DNA of 64,000 nucleotides, from assembly GCF_003034915.1 (NCBI RefSeq), contig NZ_PZJX01000029.1, positions 186,001 through 250,000 on the forward strand. The letters are read 5' to 3'. Shown piece after piece: positions 1-8,054 of the stretch; within the stretch, counting starts at the first letter, position 1; each line of letters begins with the position of its first letter. The notes beneath the pieces were generated by a model. It was not told the origin of the DNA, searched no databases, and worked only from the letters and a program-made list of their open reading frames with translations. Both the position numbers and the translations under genes were made by a program. This DNA comes from Mesorhizobium helmanticense (GTDB taxonomy: Bacteria > Pseudomonadota > Alphaproteobacteria > Rhizobiales > Rhizobiaceae).

Positions 1-257
1 AAGCCGAGCGTCGCGGCAAGCCGAAGCTCGGCATTGGTGACGACGAGCAGTGTCGCCGCAAGATTGCCCTCGGGCGTCGCCCAGACCCGGCCGCGCCGGC
101 CACGTCCGCTTTCCTGCTTCTTTGAAACGACCCAGAGCTTACCGCGGTCGCCCGCCCGCGCATGGTCCAGCGCCAGCGCATTGGTGGAACCGACCGTGTC
201 ATGCGCCTCGAGCCGGAAGCCTTCAGACGCCGCGGTTGGAGCCAGCCGAAATGCCAT
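1..257 (-). CDS. birA: Biotin--[acetyl-CoA-carboxylase] ligase, N-terminal part (truncated by window edge)
   Basis: Only the first 85 codons lie in the window; the 3' end is beyond base 1. The protein would attach biotin to the carrier domain of acetyl-CoA carboxylase through biotinyl-AMP. The visible part begins MAFRLAPTAA and contains the family signatures: GSTN at residues 23-26 and the adenylate-binding loop KKQESGRGRRGR at 46-57, followed by W and PEGNL. There is no room for an N-terminal helix-turn-helix, so this is a monofunctional (group I) ligase rather than an E. coli-type repressor. The ATG lies 5 bases after the nuoN stop, so it is probably the last gene, or one of the last, of the nuo transcript. 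Confidence 0.9.
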   Translation of the reverse strand, partial: MAFRLAPTAASEGFRLEAHDTVGSTNALALDHARAGDRGKLWVVSKKQESGRGRRGRVWATPEGNLAATLLVVTNAELRLAATLG

Positions 258-262
258 CCCGT

Positions 263-1699
263 CTAAAAGAAGGTCTTTGCGGCAGCTTCGGCATAGGTGC
301 CGATCGGTCCGCCGATCAGCACGTAGAACAGCACGAAGGCGCCACTGACGCCGAGCACGACTCTGAGTTCGGTCGCCATCGGCACAAAACCGCCGACCGG
401 CTCATCGAACCACATGATCTTGATGATGCGCAGATAGTAATAGGCGCCCACCACCGAGGCCAGCACGCCGATGATCGCCAGCGCGTAAAGGCCAGCGTTG
501 ATGGCGGCGAGGAACACGTACCACTTCCCCCAGAAACCGGCGAGCGGCGGGATGCCGGCCAGCGAGAACATCAGAATGGTCAGGATCGTCGCCATGACCG
601 GATTGGTCGAGGATAGGCCGGCGAGATCGCTGATCTGTTCGACATTGCCTTCCTTGCGTCGCATGGCGAGGATGAAAGCGAAGGTGCCGAGCGTCATCAC
701 CAGATAGATCAACATGTAGATGGCGACGCCGCGCACGCCGGCCTGGCTGTTGGCGGCAAGGCCGACCAGCGCGTAGCCCATATGGCCGATCGAGGAATAG
801 GCCATCAGCCGCTTGATGTTGGTCTGGCCGATGGCCGCGAAGGCGCCGAGCGCCATCGAGGCGATCGAGATGAAGACGATGATCTGCTGCCAGTCGGAAG
901 CGATCGGCTTGAAAGCGCCCATGGTGACGCGCACGATCAGCGCCATCGCCGCCATTTTCGGCGCCGCTGCGAGGAAAGCCGTCACCGGCGTCGGTGCGCC
1001 TTCATAGACGTCAGGCGTCCACATGTGGAACGGCACCGCCGATATCTTGAAGGCGAGGCCGGCCAGCACGAAGACCAGGCCGAAGACCAGGCCAAGCTGG
1101 CGCTCGCCACTGCCCAGCGCGGTGGCGATCTCCTGGAAGCCGGTATTGCCGGTGTAGCCGTAGACGAGGCTGATGCCGTAGAGCAGCATGCCCGACGACA
1201 GCGCGCCAAGAACAAAATACTTCAGGCCGGCCTCGGTCGAGCGCAGATTGTCGCGGTTGATTGCCGCCAGCACGTAGATCGCCAGCGATTGCAGTTCGAG
1301 GCCAAGATAGAGCCCGATCATGCCATTGGCCGAGATCATCAGCATCATGCCGAGCGTGCACAGCAGGATCAGCACCGGATACTCGAACTTGTCGAAATGC
1401 TCCGCCTTGGCGAAGCGCATCGACATGACCAGCGTCACCGCCGAACCGATCAGCGCCAGCACCTTCATGAAGCGGGAGAAGGGATCCTGGACGAAGGCTT
1501 CGCTGTAAGCACTGCCGTGCCCCGTGGAAAAGACCAGCCAGAGGCCTGATATCACCAGGACGGCAACGGCAAGACCGGTCACCAAGGAGGTGTTGTTTGT
1601 GCGCGAATAGGCGCCCACCATCAACAGCGCCAGGGCGCCGATGGCGAGGATCAGCTCAGGCGTCGAAAGCGACAGGCTGGAGAGAAGGTCCGGAGTCAT
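263..1699 (-). CDS. nuoN: NADH-quinone oxidoreductase subunit N
   Basis: Membrane-arm subunit of complex I, one of the three antiporter-like proton-pumping subunits (L, M, N). The 478-residue protein is almost entirely hydrophobic, with about 14 predicted membrane segments and the conserved middle block AVPFHMWTPDVYEGAPTPV with its Trp-Pro-Asp and following loop. I start it at the ATG at 1699 (MTPDLL), because an AGGGG lies 12 bases upstream; a TTG three codons earlier is too close to that site. It follows nuoM by 18 bases and precedes birA. Confidence 0.96.
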   Translation of the reverse strand: MTPDLLSSLSLSTPELILAIGALALLMVGAYSRTNNTSLVTGLAVAVLVISGLWLVFSTGHGSAYSEAFVQDPFSRFMKVLALIGSAVTLVMSMRFAKAEHFDKFEYPVLILLCTLGMMLMISANGMIGLYLGLELQSLAIYVLAAINRDNLRSTEAGLKYFVLGALSSGMLLYGISLVYGYTGNTGFQEIATALGSGERQLGLVFGLVFVLAGLAFKISAVPFHMWTPDVYEGAPTPVTAFLAAAPKMAAMALIVRVTMGAFKPIASDWQQIIVFISIASMALGAFAAIGQTNIKRLMAYSSIGHMGYALVGLAANSQAGVRGVAIYMLIYLVMTLGTFAFILAMRRKEGNVEQISDLAGLSSTNPVMATILTILMFSLAGIPPLAGFWGKWYVFLAAINAGLYALAIIGVLASVVGAYYYLRIIKIMWFDEPVGGFVPMATELRVVLGVSGAFVLFYVLIGGPIGTYAEAAAKTFF

Positions 1700-1717
1700 G
1701 GTTCGCAAAACCCCTGC

Positions 1718-3226
1718 TCAGTTCGCCGCCGCGGTCTGCGCGGTGCCGATGGATGCGGTGACATTGGTGACGAGCGCCTTGACCGATGCGGCCGTCGCGT
1801 CGAAGACCGGCGCCGGATAGACGCCGAAGAAGATGACCAGCACGACCAGCGGATAGATGATGACCTTCTCGCGCGCCGACAGGTCAAGCAACCCCTTCAG
1901 GCTGTCCTTGGTCAGCGCACCAAAGATCACCCGGCGGTAGAGCCAGAGCGCATAGGCAGCCGACAGGATGACGCCGGTGGCGGCGAAGAACGCCACCCAG
2001 GTGTTGACCCGGAACACGCCGAGCATGGTCAGGAACTCGCCGACGAAGCCGCTGGTGCCGGGCAGGCCGACATTGGCCATGGTGAAGATCAGGAACACCG
2101 TGGCGTATTTCGGCATGTTGTTGACCAGCCCGCCATAGGCGTCGATCTCGCGCGTGTGCATGCGGTCATAGATGACGCCGACACACAGGAACAGCGCGCC
2201 GGAGACGAGGCCGTGCGACAGCATCTGGAAGATCGCGCCCTGCACGCCTTCCTGGTTCATCGCGAAGATGCCCATGGTGACGAAGCCCATATGGGCGACC
2301 GACGAATAGGCGATCAGCTTCTTCATGTCCTCCTGCATCAGCGCCACCAGCGAGGTGTAGATGATGGCGACGACCGACAGCGTAAACACCAGCGGCGCGA
2401 ACATTTCCGAGGCCAGCGGGAACATCGGCAGCGAGAAGCGCAGGAAGCCGTAACCGCCCATCTTGAGCAGGATGGCGGCCAGGATCACCGAACCGGCGGT
2501 CGGCGCCTCGACGTGCGCGTCGGGCAGCCAGGTATGCACCGGCCACATCGGCATCTTCACCGCGAAGGAGGCGAAGAAGGCGAGCCACAGCCAGGTCTGC
2601 ATGTTGGCCGGGAAATTATGCGTCAGCAGCGTCGGGATGTCGGTGGTGCCGGACTGGAAGAACATCGCCATGATAGCGAGCAGCATCAGCACCGAGCCGG
2701 CCAGCGTGTAGAGGAAGAACTTGAACGATGCATAGACGCGCCGCTTGCCGCCCCACACGCCGATGATGATGAACATCGGGATCAGGCCGGCCTCGAAGAA
2801 GACGTAGAACAGGACGATGTCCAGCGCGCAGAACACGCCGATCATCAGCGTTTCCAGCAAAAGGAACGCGATCATGTAGGCCTTGACGCGCTTCTCGATC
2901 GATTCCCAGGAAGCCAGGATGCAGAGCGGCATCAGGAACGTGGTCAGGATGACGAACAGCATCGAGATGCCGTCGACGCCCATATGGTAGGAAATGCCGG
3001 AATCCAGCCAGGCGAGCTTTTCCACGAACTGGAAGCCGGGTTGCGAATTGTCGAAGCCGGTCCAGATGAACAGCGAAATGATGAAAGTGATGCTCGTCGT
3101 CCACAGCGCGATGGCGCGGATGTTGCGGCGTGCGTTCTCGCTGTCATCCCTGATGAACAGGATCAACAGTACACCCACCAGCGGCAGGAAGGTGACCAGC
3201 GAGAGAAGGTTGGACCAAGCGGTCAT
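1718..3226 (-). CDS. nuoM: NADH-quinone oxidoreductase subunit M
   Basis: Antiporter-like proton-translocating subunit in the distal membrane arm of complex I (502 residues). It has dense hydrophobic helices, the conserved FFEAGLIPMFIIIG segment carrying the essential helix-5 glutamate, and the KMPMWPVHTWLPDAHVEAP loop with the conserved lysine. The start ATG overlaps the nuoL stop by one base (TGATG), a sign of translational coupling. The length is usual for the family. Confidence 0.97.
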   Translation of the reverse strand: MTAWSNLLSLVTFLPLVGVLLILFIRDDSENARRNIRAIALWTTSITFIISLFIWTGFDNSQPGFQFVEKLAWLDSGISYHMGVDGISMLFVILTTFLMPLCILASWESIEKRVKAYMIAFLLLETLMIGVFCALDIVLFYVFFEAGLIPMFIIIGVWGGKRRVYASFKFFLYTLAGSVLMLLAIMAMFFQSGTTDIPTLLTHNFPANMQTWLWLAFFASFAVKMPMWPVHTWLPDAHVEAPTAGSVILAAILLKMGGYGFLRFSLPMFPLASEMFAPLVFTLSVVAIIYTSLVALMQEDMKKLIAYSSVAHMGFVTMGIFAMNQEGVQGAIFQMLSHGLVSGALFLCVGVIYDRMHTREIDAYGGLVNNMPKYATVFLIFTMANVGLPGTSGFVGEFLTMLGVFRVNTWVAFFAATGVILSAAYALWLYRRVIFGALTKDSLKGLLDLSAREKVIIYPLVVLVIFFGVYPAPVFDATAASVKALVTNVTASIGTAQTAAAN

Positions 3227-5199
3227 CAGAGCATCATCCAGGTGACGAGTGCGGCAACGCCGATCAGCATGGCGAAGGCATAGTGATAGAGGTAGCCGGT
3301 CTGCAGCTTGACGACACGGTTGGTGACATCGACGACGCGCGCCGAAATGCCGTCAGGTCCGAGCCCGTCGATGATGGTGCCGTCGCCGGTCTTCCACAGG
3401 AAGTGGCCGAGGCGCTTTGCCGGCCGCACGAACAGGAAATCGTACAGCTCGTCGAAATACCACTTGTTGAGCAGGAAGGCGTAGAGCAAGCGATGGTTGG
3501 CGGCGACACTGCGGGGCAATTCCGGCGAGCGGATGTAGAACTTCCAGGCAATCAAGAAGCCGATCACCATGGCGACGAAGGGTGACAGTTCCACCCACAG
3601 CGGCAGCTCGTGGATGTCGTGCAGGATGTGGTTCTCCGGCAGCGTGAACAGCGACGCCTTCCAGAACTCGGCATAGCCCTCGCCGATGAAGGCGCCATGG
3701 AAGATCACGCCGGCAAACAGCGCGCCCGCCGCCAGGATGAACAGCGGCACCAGCATCACCGGCGGCGATTCATGGACATGGTGCATCACCTCGTGGCTCG
3801 CCCGCGGCTCGCCGTGGAAGGTCATGAAGATCAGCCGCCAGGAGTAGAAGGAGGTGAAGGCGGCGGCGACGACCAGCATCACGAAGGCAAAGCCGGCGAA
3901 CATATTGTGCCCGGCAAAGGCGCTTTCGATGATGGCGTCCTTGGAGAAGAAGCCGGCGGTGCCGATGACGGTCACCGGAATGCCGACGCCGGTCAGCGCC
4001 AGCGTGCCGATCACCATCATCCAGTAGGTCTTCGGGATGAGTGTCCTGAGGCCGCCCATCTTGCGCATGTCCTGCTCGTCGGAGACGGCATGGATGACCG
4101 AACCCGAGCCGAGGAACAGCAGCGCCTTGAAAAAGGCATGCGTGAACAGATGGAAGATCGCCGCGCCATAGGCGCCAACGCCGAGCGCCACGAACATGTA
4201 GCCGAGCTGCGAGCAGGTCGAATAGGCGATGACGCGCTTGATGTCGTTTTGGACGAGGCCGACTGTCGCCGCGAAGAAGGCGGTGAAGGCGCCGATGAAG
4301 GTGACCACGGTCAGCGCCGAATGCGACAGTTCGAACAGCGGCGACAGCCTCGCCAGCATGAACACGCCGGCCGTCACCATGGTGGCGGCATGGATGAGTG
4401 CGGAGACCGGCGTCGGGCCTTCCATGGCGTCGGGCAGCCAGGTGTGTAGCGGCACCTGCGCCGACTTGCCCATCGCGCCCATGAACAGCAAGAGGCAGAC
4501 CACGGTCATCGCCGCTTGCTTGTCGAGCGCATAGCCGAGGAAAGTCAGCACAGCAGCGCCCTGCGGCGCGCCTTCCGCCGGGATGAACGACGCCGCATTG
4601 GCGAAGATGGTGCCGAGATTGACCGAGCCGAACAGCACGAACACGCCGAAGATGCCGAGCGCGAAGCCGAAATCGCCGACGCGGTTGACGACGAAGGCCT
4701 TGATCGCCGCGGCGTTTGCCGACGGTTTCTTGTACCAGAAGCCGATCAGCAGGTAGGACGCCAGGCCGACGCCTTCCCAGCCGAAGAACATCTGCACCAG
4801 ATTGTCAGCCGTTACCAGCATCAGCATGGCGAAGGTGAACAGCGACAGGTAGGCAAAAAAGCGCGGCCGGTTCGGATCGTGGTGCATGTAGCCGATCGAG
4901 TAGATATGGACCAGCGCCGACACCGTGTTGACGACCACCAGCATCACCACCGTCAGCGTGTCGATCCTCAGCGCCCACGCCGCATCGAGGCCGCCCGACT
5001 GGATCCAGCGCAGCACCGGCACGGTGAACACTTGCCCCTCGCCGAAGCCGACGGAGAAGAAGGCGACCCACGACAGCACCGCCGAAATCACCAGGAATCC
5101 GGAGGTGATGTATTCGGATGCCTTGGCACCGAGCGAATTGCCGAACAGGCCGACGATCAGGAAGCCGAGCAGCGGAAGGAAGACGATGGCCTGGTACAT
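3226..5199 (-). CDS. nuoL: NADH-quinone oxidoreductase subunit L
   Basis: Most distal antiporter-like subunit of complex I, carrying the long lateral helix (657 residues, usual length). Seen: LVQMFFGWEGVGLASYLLIG with the proton-channel glutamate, KSAQVPLHTWLPDAMEGPTPVSALIHAATM, and a long C-terminal amphipathic/hydrophobic tail consistent with the lateral helix and its anchor. It lies 10 bases downstream of nuoK and is coupled to nuoM by a one-base stop/start overlap. Confidence 0.97.
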   Translation of the reverse strand: MYQAIVFLPLLGFLIVGLFGNSLGAKASEYITSGFLVISAVLSWVAFFSVGFGEGQVFTVPVLRWIQSGGLDAAWALRIDTLTVVMLVVVNTVSALVHIYSIGYMHHDPNRPRFFAYLSLFTFAMLMLVTADNLVQMFFGWEGVGLASYLLIGFWYKKPSANAAAIKAFVVNRVGDFGFALGIFGVFVLFGSVNLGTIFANAASFIPAEGAPQGAAVLTFLGYALDKQAAMTVVCLLLFMGAMGKSAQVPLHTWLPDAMEGPTPVSALIHAATMVTAGVFMLARLSPLFELSHSALTVVTFIGAFTAFFAATVGLVQNDIKRVIAYSTCSQLGYMFVALGVGAYGAAIFHLFTHAFFKALLFLGSGSVIHAVSDEQDMRKMGGLRTLIPKTYWMMVIGTLALTGVGIPVTVIGTAGFFSKDAIIESAFAGHNMFAGFAFVMLVVAAAFTSFYSWRLIFMTFHGEPRASHEVMHHVHESPPVMLVPLFILAAGALFAGVIFHGAFIGEGYAEFWKASLFTLPENHILHDIHELPLWVELSPFVAMVIGFLIAWKFYIRSPELPRSVAANHRLLYAFLLNKWYFDELYDFLFVRPAKRLGHFLWKTGDGTIIDGLGPDGISARVVDVTNRVVKLQTGYLYHYAFAMLIGVAALVTWMML

Positions 5200-5209
5200 T
5201 GTGGTTCCG

Positions 5210-5518
5210 TCAACCCTTCATCATGTTCACGTCTTCGACCGCGATCGAACCGCGGTTGCGGAAGAAGACGACAAGGATGGCAAGACCGATGGCGGCCTCG
5301 GCCGCCGCGACCGTCAGCACGAACAGCGCGAACACCTGGCCGACGAGGTCGCCAAGCGCGGCCGAAAAGGCGACGAAATTGATGTTGACGGCGAGCAGGA
5401 TCAGCTCGATCGACATCAGGATGACGATGATGTTGCGGCGGTTGAGGAAGATGCCGAACACGCCGAGCGTGAACAGGATCGCCGATACGGTGAGATAGTG
5501 CGCGATGCCGACGGTCAT
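5210..5518 (-). CDS. nuoK: NADH-quinone oxidoreductase subunit K
   Basis: Small membrane subunit of complex I (102 residues, homologous to ND4L/MrpC), part of the E-channel. Three hydrophobic helices are visible. The conserved glutamates occur in ILMSIELILLAVNINFV and in the last-helix region AEAAIGLAI. One base separates it from the nuoJ stop. Confidence 0.96.
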   Translation of the reverse strand: MTVGIAHYLTVSAILFTLGVFGIFLNRRNIIVILMSIELILLAVNINFVAFSAALGDLVGQVFALFVLTVAAAEAAIGLAILVVFFRNRGSIAVEDVNMMKG

Positions 5519-5519
5519 C

Positions 5520-6140
5520 TCAGATCCCCTCGCCTGTCTTGACCTTGCGGATTTCCATGCCCGTCGCCGGCGTGCGGCCGACCTGGGCTGCGATCGACTG
5601 CCGCTTGACGCCCGGCTTGTGGCGCAGCGTCAGCACGATGGCGCCGATCATGGCGACCAGCAGGATGAGGCCCGCGACCTGGAAGTAGTAGAGGTAGTCG
5701 GTATAGAGGATGTCGCCGAGCGCCGCCGTGTTCGAGCGCGCGGCAAGGTCCGGAATGGGTTTTGACACCGTCGCGGCCAGTTGCGGCGCGAACGTATAGC
5801 CGCCGAGCACGACGATCAGCTCCGCCGCCAGGATCAGCCCGACCAGTGCGCCGATCGGCGCGTATTGCAGGGCGCCTTCCTTCATCTCGGCGAAATCGAC
5901 GTCGAGCATCATGACGACGAACAGGAACAGCACCATGACCGCGCCGACATAGACGACGAGCAGGATCATCGCCAGGAACTCGGCCCCGGTCAGCATGAAC
6001 AGGCCGGCGGCATTGAAGAAGGTCAGGATCAGGAACAGCACCGAATGCACGGGATTGCGCGACGAAATGACCATGAACGCCGACGCCACCGCGACAAAGG
6101 CGAAGAGGTAGAAAAAGGCCGCCTCTAGTCCACTCAGCAT
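5520..6140 (-). CDS. nuoJ: NADH-quinone oxidoreductase subunit J
   Basis: Membrane subunit of complex I (206 residues, ND6 homologue), with a pi-bulge helix near the quinone/E-channel region. Seen: five hydrophobic segments and the typical AEFLAMILLVVYVGAVMVLFLFV block. An upstream in-frame extension is possible on paper, but the ATG at 6140 (MLSGLEAAFF) is the family start, and the upstream sequence lacks coding character. The 123-base gap to nuoI is the largest in the distal half of the operon. Confidence 0.95.
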   Translation of the reverse strand: MLSGLEAAFFYLFAFVAVASAFMVISSRNPVHSVLFLILTFFNAAGLFMLTGAEFLAMILLVVYVGAVMVLFLFVVMMLDVDFAEMKEGALQYAPIGALVGLILAAELIVVLGGYTFAPQLAATVSKPIPDLAARSNTAALGDILYTDYLYYFQVAGLILLVAMIGAIVLTLRHKPGVKRQSIAAQVGRTPATGMEIRKVKTGEGI

Positions 6141-6263
6141 GGGGTTCCCCCGGGTTTCCTGTCCGAACAGGACGCTCGTCCTGTTCGATGTTTGCCACCG
6201 CCTCCGGTCGGCAAGTTGCGTTGTCCTTAAACGAGGCCCCTCGCCTCGTCCATGCGTCAAATG

Positions 6264-6755
6264 TCAGCGATACGGCGCGTCCAGCGAGATGTTGCGCGCC
6301 AGTTCGCGCTCCCAGCGGTCGCCATTGGCCAGCAGCTTGTCCTTGTCGTAATAAAGTTCCTCGCGCGTTTCCGTCGCGAATTCGAAATTCGGCCCCTCGA
6401 CGATGGCGTCGACCGGGCAGGCTTCCTGGCAGAAGCCGCAATAGATGCACTTCACCATGTCGATGTCGTAGCGCACGGTGCGGCGCGTGCCGTCGTTGCG
6501 GCGCGGTCCGGCCTCGATGGTGATCGCCTGCGCCGGGCAGATCGCCTCGCACAATTTGCAGGCGATGCAGCGTTCCTCGCCATTGGGATAGCGGCGCAGC
6601 GCATGCTCGCCGCGGAAGCGTGGGCTCACCGGTCCCTTCTCGTGCGGATAGTTGATCGTCTCCTTTGGTGCGAAAAACTGGCGCATCGACAGGAAGAAGG
6701 CGCTGACGAAGTCCTGCAGCAGTAGCGACTTTGCGGCTTGAGTTAGTGCACCCAT
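6264..6755 (-). CDS. nuoI: NADH-quinone oxidoreductase subunit I
   Basis: Peripheral-arm subunit of complex I (163 residues) that carries iron-sulfur clusters N6a and N6b and passes electrons towards NuoB. Two complete 8Fe ferredoxin motifs are visible, CIACKLCEAICP and CIYCGFCQEACP. The N-terminal amphipathic helix (ALTQAAKSLLLQDFVSAFF) matches the membrane-contact helix of the family. Its start lies inside the end of the small membrane-protein gene (13-base overlap), so the two are probably translationally coupled. Confidence 0.97.
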   Translation of the reverse strand: MGALTQAAKSLLLQDFVSAFFLSMRQFFAPKETINYPHEKGPVSPRFRGEHALRRYPNGEERCIACKLCEAICPAQAITIEAGPRRNDGTRRTVRYDIDMVKCIYCGFCQEACPVDAIVEGPNFEFATETREELYYDKDKLLANGDRWERELARNISLDAPYR

Positions 6756-7009
6756 TTGCCACTCCCAAACATCTGTATTGCGGCAACTGCGCCGACAAAA
6801 CCAAACAAGATAGGCATCTGAAAACGGTACATAAGTCTCGTCAGAGAGGCCACTTTCTGCTTATCCCAACCGAACACCGGGGCTCGATAGTTTTCAGCCA
6901 GCCTCTGGTTCTGCTGCCGCAAAACGAAAGGCAACAAAACCACGTTGCCAAAGATCGCAATAAGCACGCCGACAGCGGCTCCTAGAAACCCAACGGTCAG
7001 ATCACCCAT
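6743..7009 (-). CDS. Small two-helix membrane protein of unknown function inserted in the nuo operon
   Basis: An 88-residue protein that I do not recognise as a canonical complex I subunit. It has two hydrophobic segments (about residues 5-27 and 67-83) joined by a polar stretch rich in Arg, Gln and Lys, so it is probably an inner-membrane hairpin. The ATG shares a base with the nuoH stop (TGATG), and the end overlaps nuoI by 13 bases, so it is locked into the operon on both sides. Base composition is visibly less GC-rich than nuoH and nuoI, and the codon choice is less typical (AAA, TTT, ATA). A GTG one codon earlier (7012) is an alternative start. It could be an accessory or assembly protein of complex I, or a passenger. 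The function is inferred from position only. Confidence 0.75.
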   Translation of the reverse strand: MGDLTVGFLGAAVGVLIAIFGNVVLLPFVLRQQNQRLAENYRAPVFGWDKQKVASLTRLMYRFQMPILFGFVGAVAAIQMFGSGKWVH

Positions 7010-8052
7010 CACGCCATCCCCGTGAGCTTTAGGAAGGCGGCGACGATCACCACCATCGCCAGCGAGATCGGCAGGAAGACTTTCCAGCCGAGCCGCATCA
7101 ACTGGTCATAGCGGTAGCGTGGCACGAACGCCTTCACCATGGAGAACATGAAGAACATCAGGCAGACCTTGAGCACGAACCAGATCAGCCCCGGCACCCA
7201 GGTGAAGGGCGCGAAGTCGAAGGGCGGCAGCCAGCCGCCGAGGAACAGGATGGTGGCCAGGGCGCACATCAGCACAACGGCGACATATTCGCCGAGGAAG
7301 AACAGCAGGAACGGCGTCGACGAATATTCGACCATATGGCCGGCGACCAGTTCCGATTCGGCTTCCACCAGGTCGAAAGGCGGTCGGTTCGTCTCGGCCA
7401 GCGCCGAGATGAAGAAGATGACGAACATCGGAAACAGCGCCAGCCAGTGCCAGTCGAGAAAGGTGTTGGGCAGACCGAGCTTTGTGCCCAGCCCGTCCTG
7501 CTGCGACAGCACGATGTCGGACAGGTTGAGCGAGCCGACGCAGAGCAGCACGGTGACGATGACGAAACCGATCGAGACCTCGTAGGACACCATCTGCGCG
7601 GCCGAGCGCAGCGCGCCGAGGAACGGATATTTCGAGTTCGACGCCCAGCCGCCCATGATCACGCCATAGACCTCGAGCGAGGAGATGGCGAAGACATAGA
7701 GGATGCCGACATTGACGTTGGCGATCGCCCAGCCCTCATTGACCGGAATGACCGCCCAGGCCGAGATCGCCAGCACCGCCGACACCAGCGGCGCCAGCAG
7801 GAATACGCCCTTGTTGGCGCCGGACGGGATCACCGGCTCCTTGAACACGAACTTCAAAAGATCGGCGAAAGCCTGCAGCGTGCCCCATGGGCCGACGACG
7901 TTCGGGCCGCGGCGCAACTGCACCGCCGCCCAGATCTTGCGGTCGGCATAAAGCAGATAGGCGACCGCAATCAAAAGCACGACGATCAGCACGACGGACT
8001 TCAAGAGGATGATCAGCGCCGGCAGCACGTAGAAGGAGAAGAAGGTGTCCAT
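7009..8052 (-). CDS. nuoH: NADH-quinone oxidoreductase subunit H
   Basis: Membrane subunit (347 residues, ND1 homologue) that forms most of the quinone-binding chamber and links the peripheral arm to the proton-pumping arm. Seen: eight or more hydrophobic helices, the QLRRGPNVVGPWG loop, and the acidic quinone-chamber stretch ETNRPPFDLVEAESELVAG. I start it at MDTFFSFYVLP (8052), the family start, which lies 2 bases after the nuoG stop; a longer frame reaching into nuoG is unlikely. Confidence 0.97.
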   Translation of the reverse strand: MDTFFSFYVLPALIILLKSVVLIVVLLIAVAYLLYADRKIWAAVQLRRGPNVVGPWGTLQAFADLLKFVFKEPVIPSGANKGVFLLAPLVSAVLAISAWAVIPVNEGWAIANVNVGILYVFAISSLEVYGVIMGGWASNSKYPFLGALRSAAQMVSYEVSIGFVIVTVLLCVGSLNLSDIVLSQQDGLGTKLGLPNTFLDWHWLALFPMFVIFFISALAETNRPPFDLVEAESELVAGHMVEYSSTPFLLFFLGEYVAVVLMCALATILFLGGWLPPFDFAPFTWVPGLIWFVLKVCLMFFMFSMVKAFVPRYRYDQLMRLGWKVFLPISLAMVVIVAAFLKLTGMA

Positions 8053-8054
8053 GC

